NCBI GenBank assembly: GCA_958295665.1
Contig: OY282559.1
Coordinates: 131,667,241 to 131,731,240 of the forward strand
DNA from: Tipula vernalis
Lineage: Eukaryota; Arthropoda; Insecta; Diptera; Tipulidae
Direction of reading: 5' to 3'
Length of the DNA: 64,000 nt
Positions 57,299 through 64,000 of this stretch are shown piece after piece. Below the pieces are notes generated by a model, which was not told the DNA's origin, searched no databases, and worked only from the letters and a program-made list of their open reading frames with translations. Each line of letters starts with the position of its first letter. The first letter of the stretch is position 1. The position numbers were made by a program, and so were the translations under genes.

Positions 57299-58495
57299 GT
57301 GATAATGATACCTAAGCCAGGTAAGCCACCAAGTGAACTGGCCTCGTACAGGCCAATATCACTTCTTCTAACTATGTCAAAACTATTTGAGAGATTGTTA
57401 TTAAAACGAATTAAACCAGAAGTTGTAAAATCAGGAGCTGTTCCGTCCCATCAGTTTGGATTTAGAGAGGAACACTCCACAATCGACCAAGTCCATAGAA
57501 TAACAGATACAATAGAAAAATCCTTAGAGGAAAAAAAGATTTGTTCAGCCATATTTCTTGACATAGCGCAGGCATTTGACAAAGTCTGGCTAGATGGTTT
57601 AATATTTAAATTGGAGAAAACTCTGCCATTTGAGTATTGCGAACTGCTAAAGTCATACCTGAAAAGGAGATATTTTAGAGTTAAACAGGAAGGAGTTTAC
57701 TCCAGTATTAAAGAAGCTAAAGCAGGAGTCCCGCAGGGTAGTGTCTTAGGGCCTTTCCTTTTCGTGCTGTTTACTAGCGACATACCGCAGACGAGCAATA
57801 CAACTATCGCCACGTTTGCAGATGACACTGCAATTCTAGCTGTTGGTGACTCAATCGGTGAAGTCACATTCAAACTACAAATAGCCGTAAATAATATACA
57901 AGATTGGCTAGCTAAGTGGAGAATTAAAGTGAATGAATCGAAGTCTACTCACATTAACTTCACTAATAGATCAATAGAACCACTACCTGTGACTCTCAAT
58001 AATATCTCTGTACCACATGCCAATTAAGCAAAATACCTTATTATGAACCTTGATGCAAAGTTAAAGTGGAAAGTACACGTGAAAAAGAAAGCAGAAGAGC
58101 TTCAGTTAAAATATAGAAAAATGTACTGGTTAATTGGAAGAAACTCTCAGTTATCCATTCATAATAAACTTATGCTTTATAAACAAGTACTCAAGCCGGT
58201 CTGGACATATGGTATTCAACTATGGGGATGCACCAAAATCAGCAATCAACAGATAGTTCAACGATTTCAAAATAAAGTCCTCAGAGGAATTGTAAATGCC
58301 CCTTGGTACACTCGTAATAGTGACCTTCATAGAGATCTCGGAATAGACACAGTCGCAAGTGAAATAAAGAAATGTGCTCAAAAACACCAGGAGAGGCTCC
58401 ATCATCACCCTAACATCGAAGCTGCAAGACTACTTCATCAAGAGGGTATAATAAGACGACTCAAAAGACTAAAACCTTTTGAGTTGCCTGAATAG
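57299..58495 (+). pseudogene. Jockey copy B ORF2, reverse transcriptase to C-terminus
   Basis: It resumes VIMIPKPGKPPSELASYRPI, then FLDIAQAFDKVWLDGL (motif A), GVPQGSVLGPFLF and FADD at 57815-57826. An in-frame TAA at 58025-58027 is followed by KYLIMNLDAKLKWKVHVKKK and the C-terminal TYGIQLWGC and NAPWYTRN segments to 58495. The homologous position in copy A reads through. Confidence 0.9.
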
Positions 58496-58642
58496 TCCGC
58501 ACAATGCAACATCAACCAAAACAACACTTTATGTAAAGAACACATATGAGTGCTTTATTATTATATTGTCAGAGTCAAACGCTGTTAGTCAAAAATGACT
58601 AGTTACTTTGTAAAAAAATTTTATTGTTATCATAAATAAAAT

Positions 58643-58674
<32 letters not shown>
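58496..58674 (+). other. Jockey copy B 3' UTR and poly(A) tail
   Basis: About 150 bases of UTR with AATAAA near 58635, then an A run of about 26 bases reaching the TSD. Confidence 0.85.
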
Positions 58675-58680
<6 letters not shown>

Positions 58681-58688
58681 TCTACCTG
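58675..58688. repeat. TSD of Jockey copy B, right
   Basis: Repeat of the sequence at 52586-52599. The BEL reading frame resumes here (LPDEETPIESKKLIEIE). Confidence 0.92.
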
Positions 58689-58971
58689 ACGAGGAAACTC
58701 CAATTGAATCAAAGAAGCTAATTGAAATCGAAAAGGATTCACTATATTCAAAGGTACTCGGCATTTACTGGAATACATTTTCTGATACTTTTACTTACAG
58801 GGTTTCACTAAACGATGTACCAACACTCACGAAGCGAGAACTGCTATCATAATCATCCAGGCTGTTCGACCCCCAAGGCTGGTTATCCCCAATAACCATT
58901 TATATAAAAATAATATTTAACGTACATGGACAAAGGCTTTAGATTGGGACGACCCACTACCACAGGATATT
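58689..58971 (+). pseudogene. BEL/Pao Pol, end of RT
   Basis: Continues from the Jockey insertion with SLYSKVLGIYWNTFSDTFTY, KRELLS, a stop, then LFDPQGWLSPITIYIKI, the conserved RT-RNase H connection of BEL/Pao. Further stops and small shifts occur before 58972. Confidence 0.82.
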
Positions 58972-60585
58972 TTGGATGATTGGCGCAAATTGCGTAGTGA
59001 ATTAAAACAAGTCGAGCAAATTACCATACCAAGATGGTTAAAATTTGGACCCGATTTGATAAGCTTACACGGTTTTTCCGACGCGTCGCAAAATGCCTAT
59101 GCTGGGGTCGTATATGCTGTCTGTTCCAACGAGAATGGCAAGATAGAAGTAACTATCGTATCAGCCAAAACAAAGGTGGCACCAGCACAAAAACAAATAA
59201 CCATACCGAAGCTGGAACTCTGTGGAGCTCTTCTTCTTTCTAGACTGATGAATACCGTCCAGTTGGCACTAGGTCAACTAAAACACAATGTATATATGTC
59301 GAGTGATTCAACGATCGTGTTAGCATGGATAGAAACCATACCTCGTTCACTTGATGTATTCTTAGGAAACCGCGTGTCACAGATTTTTACAAACCATCCC
59401 AGGAAACTTTGGCATCATATAACCACAAAGGAAAATCCTGCCGATTGCGCATCGCGAGGTATACTACCGTCAGATCTTGTACATCATAACCTTTGGTGGA
59501 CAGGACCAAAATGGCTCACGTATCCTGAATTAGACTGGCCAATAAGTACCTTGCCCGCTATCCAGTGCAATGTACCAACGCTACCGTCACCTATCGAATT
59601 GATAATTAATAAAAATTCGAATTTCAATAAAATCATTCGAATTCTTGCATACATCAAACGCTTCGTTAATAATTGTAGATTAAAGCCTGGCGCGAGGCTT
59701 AAAACATTTTTAAAACTCAGTGAATTAAGTGTATCGAAAGAATTGTTAATAAAATATGTTCAACAAAGGAATTTTCGTACTGAATTAAAGACACTTAATG
59801 AACATTTACCTTTACCTAAAAATCATAAGTTAATAAATCTCAATCCGTTTTTAGATAATAATGGTATTCTTAGAGTTGGCGGGCGTATAGCACATGCAAC
59901 CATTCCGTTTGACATAAAGCATCCGATACTCCTACCGGCCGAAGACAACGTCACCGAACTTCTAGTCCGCACAACGCATGAGGAACTACTTTGCGGAAAC
60001 CATACCTTGATGCAGACTACGCTAAAGAGGCTCTACTGGATAATTAACTCCAAGTTAGTTATACGTCGCGTAATAAAAAAATGCAGTAAATGCTTCCGAA
60101 ATTCGGCAAACCCAATTCAACCAATAATGGGTGATTTACCAGTCAATCGAGTTACCCTCGTCAGGCCATTTTGGTCAACAGGAGTTGATTATGCTGGGCC
60201 TATTTATGTTCGTCCATCCAATCGAAGGGGTCTTAAACCAGTTAAGGCCTATATTGCCGTGTTCGTATGCCTAAGCACCAAGGCAGTTCATATGGAACTA
60301 GCAGGAAATTTATCAACCGAATCATTTATCGCGGCTTTTCGTCGGTTCATATCGCGCCGTGGTCTGTGTCACGAGATCATAAGTAACAACGGATCGAACT
60401 TTATTGGGGCCAAAAATGACCTCAATGAGCTTTTGAATCTTGTAAAAGATACTAATATAGCGAATTTTCTAACCCAAAAACAGAAAATTTGGAAATTCAA
60501 CCCACCAAGTTTTGGCAGAAGCATCGCTGACATACGAGGAAATGGCAACCATTTTAGCACAGATCGAAGCGATACTCAACTCTAG
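58972..60585 (+). pseudogene. BEL/Pao Pol: RNase H and integrase
   Basis: RNase H: LHGFSDASQNAYAGVVYAVC, KLELCGALLLSRL, MSSDSTIVLAWI, NPADCASRG. Integrase: zinc-binding HEELLCGNHTLMQTTLKRLYW and CSKCFR, first Asp in GVDYAGPIYV, then SNNGSNFIGA where the second catalytic Asp (normally SDNG) is Asn. After FNPPS a deletion of the segment carrying the catalytic Glu shifts the frame, and the last about 30 residues of this frame are out of register. Confidence 0.88.
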
Positions 60586-61003
60586 GCCGCTTTATATCAT
60601 TTCGAAAGACGATATCAATCCATTAACGCCAGCGCATTTTTTGATTGGTCACCCGTACACCTATCTACCGGAACAAGACTTAAGTCATCTAAAATTAAAT
60701 AAATTATCTCGATGGCAATATTTGCAGCGAATACGACAAGAATTTTGGAAAAAGTGGCATACTACCTATTTAACGTCATTACAAAAACGAACCAAGTGGA
60801 AATCACATTCAAACACCATAAAATTAGACGATATAGTATTACTATATGAACCAAACTTACCTCCGAACCATTGGAAACTTGGTCGTGTTGTTGAGCTGCA
60901 TCCAGGGCGAGACAACATCATACGAGTGGTGACTGTACAGACATCAACCAACAAATTGAAGAGGCCCGTCAATAAACTATCGATTTTGCTAACATCGGAT
61001 TAG
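60512..61003 (+). pseudogene. BEL/Pao integrase C-terminal part
   Basis: The overlapping frame MAEASLTYEEMATILAQIEA, ILNSRPL, PLTPAHFLIGHP, RWQYLQRIRQEFWKKWHTTY, VLLYEPNLPPNHWKLGRVVE is the conserved C-terminal portion of BEL/Pao Pol. It is read in a different frame because of the deletion near 60505, and ends TSD at the stop 61001-61003. Confidence 0.88.
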
Positions 61004-61032
61004 CTTGCCCTACCACCTTCCGGCCGGCAGTA

Positions 61033-61149
61033 TGTATATTATCATCACCTAAAATCAAAACAAACACAACCATCACAATTTCATCTGGAAGTTCTGCCTA
61101 AAGGATCCAACAAGCCATCACCGGTATAAATCATACCTAGATTTATACA
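61033..61149 (+). repeat. 3' LTR of the BEL/Pao element, internally deleted
   Basis: Only 117 bp: it matches the first about 33 and last about 84 bases of the 5' LTR and lacks about 366 bases between them. It begins TGTATATTATC and ends TATACA. Confidence 0.85.
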
Positions 61150-61173
61150 TATTTATTGGTCCTTCGAGCCGGA
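61150..61173 (+). other. Second copy of the BEL primer-binding region after the 3' LTR
   Basis: tatttat followed by tggtccttcgagccgga, identical to the bases that follow the 5' LTR at 49406-49429. A 3' LTR is normally followed by host DNA, so this is anomalous. Confidence 0.85.
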
Positions 61174-62567
61174 ACAAAATCTTTTTGCTTTTAAAGGCGG
61201 TTAAAGTGGACACGAAAATAGAAACAATAAATCTAGATAATTAATAACTAAAACTTTTAATGATTGTAGAAAATATTCGCTAAACTTCTTCATACAATGT
61301 CTATATACTACACCTACTCAAATCGTTGACGATTTGGAAAAGTCCTTTGGAGCGTCGAATCAAATTTTGGTTTAAGACTATAATGCACGGTGGTAGGTAT
61401 TGTGGATTGGAAGCATTTTCCTTGTAGGACATTGGGCCAAAATTTAGAACCAATAAGGCAATATACCAATAGTTAGTGTCATTAGTTTTTCAACAGGACA
61501 ACGATCTATTAATAAAACACTGCAAACATAGTCAAGTGCTGGTTTACGGATCATAAAATGGTGTTTGGGCGCAAGACCCGTGACATTAACCCCATCGAGA
61601 TAACCTATAGGCAGAAGTTGAGCAAGGGATAAACAAAAAGAGTTACATGAATTTAGACGAGCTGTTCCATCATATGGAAAAAATCCGAGCCCAGTCATCA
61701 GTAGCTTTCTAGTTAAACATATTAGACATTATACTTTTATTTTTACAGTCAAATTAGTTTGGGTCCGCCTACATGGAAACCAGCCTAGAGATCTGTTTTT
61801 AAGTGTATACGCCTCAATTTCCATGTAATAATTCCCGTTTACTTCAATGTAATTATTTTGTTCATTGAAACGTAATTTTTAATAAAACGTTTGATAAATA
61901 AATGTTGCCAAAATAGAAGAATTAAGGTCAAATAATTAGCTGGACACCCTAAAACCATTTCTAAACCCACACTAAAATATATAATTGTCGGCACAACACA
62001 TTGTTTGTTCTTACCACCAATTGATAAAAAATCACGTCTCAATGAACAAACATGAACCAAGTACATCGAAGATGAAGAAAATGATTTAAAAAAAAAAAAA
62101 AAAAAAAAAAATTTAAACTTCTTAAACGTGAACTGAATAATTTTCTTTTATCGTTCAATAATAAATATTTGTTATTATGATGAAGACTCTTCCTTTAGCA
62201 TAACAACCAACAGTGTAGAAATGAACCACCAACATTGTTGGTTACTTATATAAAGCTGGAATGAATGTACTTTGTATCATTTTCTTAAATCCGGGACGGG
62301 GTGGCTCGCAAAAAACTATGGAAACACCACAAAAACGACATTGAACTATTCATTGATTTATGAACCATAATTCATCCAACAAATTTTATTTTTATTTTAT
62401 TTTGTCACTAAAAGCATGCTTCTTTATCACACTATACATAATACCAGAATTAAGCCATCTAGCACAAATAGCATCTAATACAGATATAAAGTTTATAAGT
62501 CAAACTTCTTTACCATACCAAAACATTCTTAATTGTTTGAGATAATTTTTTAACCAAACAGACAACA

Positions 62568-62618
<51 letters not shown>

Positions 62619-63722
62619 TGAGCGCTTCTTCCACACATAATTTTTTTCTGTATTTTTTTTGTGTCTTAATTAATTCAGATATAAAAAAAAACTTGTATTA
62701 GAACAAAAACAGCCGCTCTTCATCTCTCTATGCTATGTATGTATGTTGTATTTAAATATCTTCGTTTAACATTATCATAAATATAGAAAAGATAAATTTT
62801 CATTTTTATATAATTTTCATGCTGCCTGTTGTTGTTGGGTTAAAAAAAAAAATTAAGGAATTTATGTTTTGTTTTGCAAAAAGATTAAAATTCAAAAGAT
62901 AAACATGAAGTGTACAAATAAGGAAAATTTGTGCGGTAGAATAATTTTTTTGGATGTCAAAAAAATACAGTATGGAAAAACAATGAAAATGTTAACCTAG
63001 CAACACATAAAAATGAAAAATATGTAGAATGATAATCGTGAAAATTAATTGCCTGATACGGTGTTTTGATAATTTCAGTGCGAGATTCAGTTTCTAGAAA
63101 GATGATTTTTGCGATAAAACTTAATTAAATTTCCTTCGTCTAAGGTATACGTACTTTAAAAAACTTTACACCTCCGGAAAGTTTCCTATTTTGTACAAAA
63201 GTTTTCAACATATAATAAACTAAGCGAAAAACGAAAAATTATTTTTGTTCTTCAGATAATCGTAGGTTTTCCGGAAAATCTACTGCTTTCATTTGAATCA
63301 TCCACCCCTTACCCATACAAATGGTTATTTCGATTTCCTGAAACGTTTTGTTCTAAAGGGTGTAATTTTCGGAATAATTTAGATGGGTCTATTTAAATGT
63401 TCATCCTGCATACTGCCGCAAGTTTTTTTTTTTTTTTGTAATTAAGTTCTATTTTTATTTTAATTACTTAACCCCATAAAAGCGTAGCTGCATTTGATGG
63501 CTAATCTAATAGATTTTTTTTCAAACGCATATTTAAGTCATCTAATTACCTATAAGCAGGACTGTTAGTAAACGTTTAATGTTACTTACTTTTAAAAAAT
63601 TTATTAACACAACATTATGTAATGTCTTTAATTTTTTGTCGTTATTTTTCGATTTGTTAGCCATAATCATAGATTACAATAAATCCAACAAACATTTTTT
63701 AAAGCCAATTGAACCACTGAAA
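61174..63722. other. A/T-rich non-coding stretch
   Basis: No gene with family features. The minus frame at 61444-61698 (MTGLGFFPYDGTARL) shows no recognised domain. A poly(A) run of about 23 lies at 62088-62110. A (TA)n microsatellite is listed separately. Confidence 0.4.
62570..62615. repeat. (TA)n microsatellite, about 45 bp
   Basis: Uninterrupted alternating TA. Confidence 0.95.
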
Positions 63723-63930
63723 GTTACTTTACGTTTTGCTATTAATTAGTTTAACTTAAAATTAAGTTTTAGTATTTTAGATCATAAAAGGTCACGTCGG
63801 AATGCTGGTTCCAGTTCAGAAAATTAAAGAGTTTTCTATAAAATCATGGAAAATCCGACGTGAACGTTTTTGATCAAAAAAAATTAAACTTAATTTAATT
63901 TAAAGTTAGGTATTTTAACATAGAGTAACT
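63723..63930. mobile_element. Hairpin MITE-like inverted repeat, about 200 bp
   Basis: gatcataaaaggtcacgtcgga on the left (63781-63802) pairs with tccgacgtgaacgtttttgatc on the right (63854-63875). Pairing extends outward, with more mismatches, to gttact at 63723 and its complement near 63927. It is non-coding with a spacer of about 50 bases. The TSD is unclear. Confidence 0.55.
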
Positions 63931-64000
63931 CTCATTGTAAAAATTACCTTTAACGAAAGTTTTTCGATTTCATGTTACCTAAGATTATTAGCAACAAAGT

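Noticed and set aside
61444..61698. 84-codon minus-strand ORF
   Set aside because: No recognisable motif, low complexity absent but no conservation evidence; length is within chance expectation.

Overview
This window is A/T-rich eukaryotic DNA, almost certainly from an insect and plausibly a fly. The evidence is the kinds of transposable element present: Jockey, CR1-like, I/LOA-like and R4/Dong-like non-LTR elements, Ty3/gypsy and BEL/Pao LTR elements with insect-type tRNA primer sites, and a CACTA-like transposase gene. There are also long (TA)n runs and degenerate satellite DNA. No complete host gene was found. The only host-like signal is a candidate 110-bp internal exon near the left edge (1525-1634, + strand), so the window may lie inside a large intron. 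Nothing resembles a prokaryotic operon, rRNA, tRNA or CRISPR array.

Layout, left to right. 1-3 kb: a poly(A) tract, the candidate exon, a (TA)n microsatellite and a fragment of a CR1-like ORF1. 3.08-7.69 kb (minus): a complete Jockey-clade retrotransposon with two intact ORFs, an oligo(A) tail and a 9-bp target-site duplication (TSD). 7.69-15.17 kb: a diverged satellite built from a 9-bp A/T motif and organised in a higher-order repeat of about 1.9 kb. It is interrupted by a near-perfect palindrome and by a degraded CR1-like retroposon. 17.07-24.29 kb (minus): a Ty3/gypsy element with almost identical LTRs and a 4-bp TSD, but with stops and frameshifts in pol. 24.5-29.5 kb: two degraded RNase-H-bearing LOA/I-like fragments, one of them invaded by a 0.5-kb retroposon with an (AAT)n tail. 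32.1-35.8 kb (minus): a CACTA/EnSpm-like element with an intact 675-aa transposase gene and a frameshifted, apparently spliced accessory gene that carries a small hairpin MITE in its intron. 36.8-37.4 kb: a second copy of the 0.5-kb retroposon. 37.6-39.9 kb: a decayed gypsy fragment. 39.95-42.95 kb (minus): an R4/Dong-like element next to a (TAA)n repeat. 43.35-47.81 kb (minus): a nearly full-length but broken LOA-like element with a 13-bp TSD.

48.92-61.15 kb is a BEL/Pao element split by a second Jockey element (52600-58674, TSD up to 14 bp). That Jockey element is itself split by a 1577-bp solo-LTR-like insertion (55722-57298, 4-bp TSD), which contains a long (TA)n array. The order of insertion can therefore be read directly. 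The BEL 3' LTR is internally deleted and is followed by a second copy of the primer-binding site, which suggests a former tandem or recombinant structure. 61.2-64 kb is A/T-rich sequence with no supported gene, plus one hairpin.

The genes are mostly self-propagation modules: Gag/nucleic-acid-binding proteins, endonucleases, reverse transcriptases, RNase H, integrases and one DNA transposase. Only the 3.1-7.7 kb Jockey copy and the CACTA transposase ORF look intact. Family names come from motifs read by eye. No database search was run.
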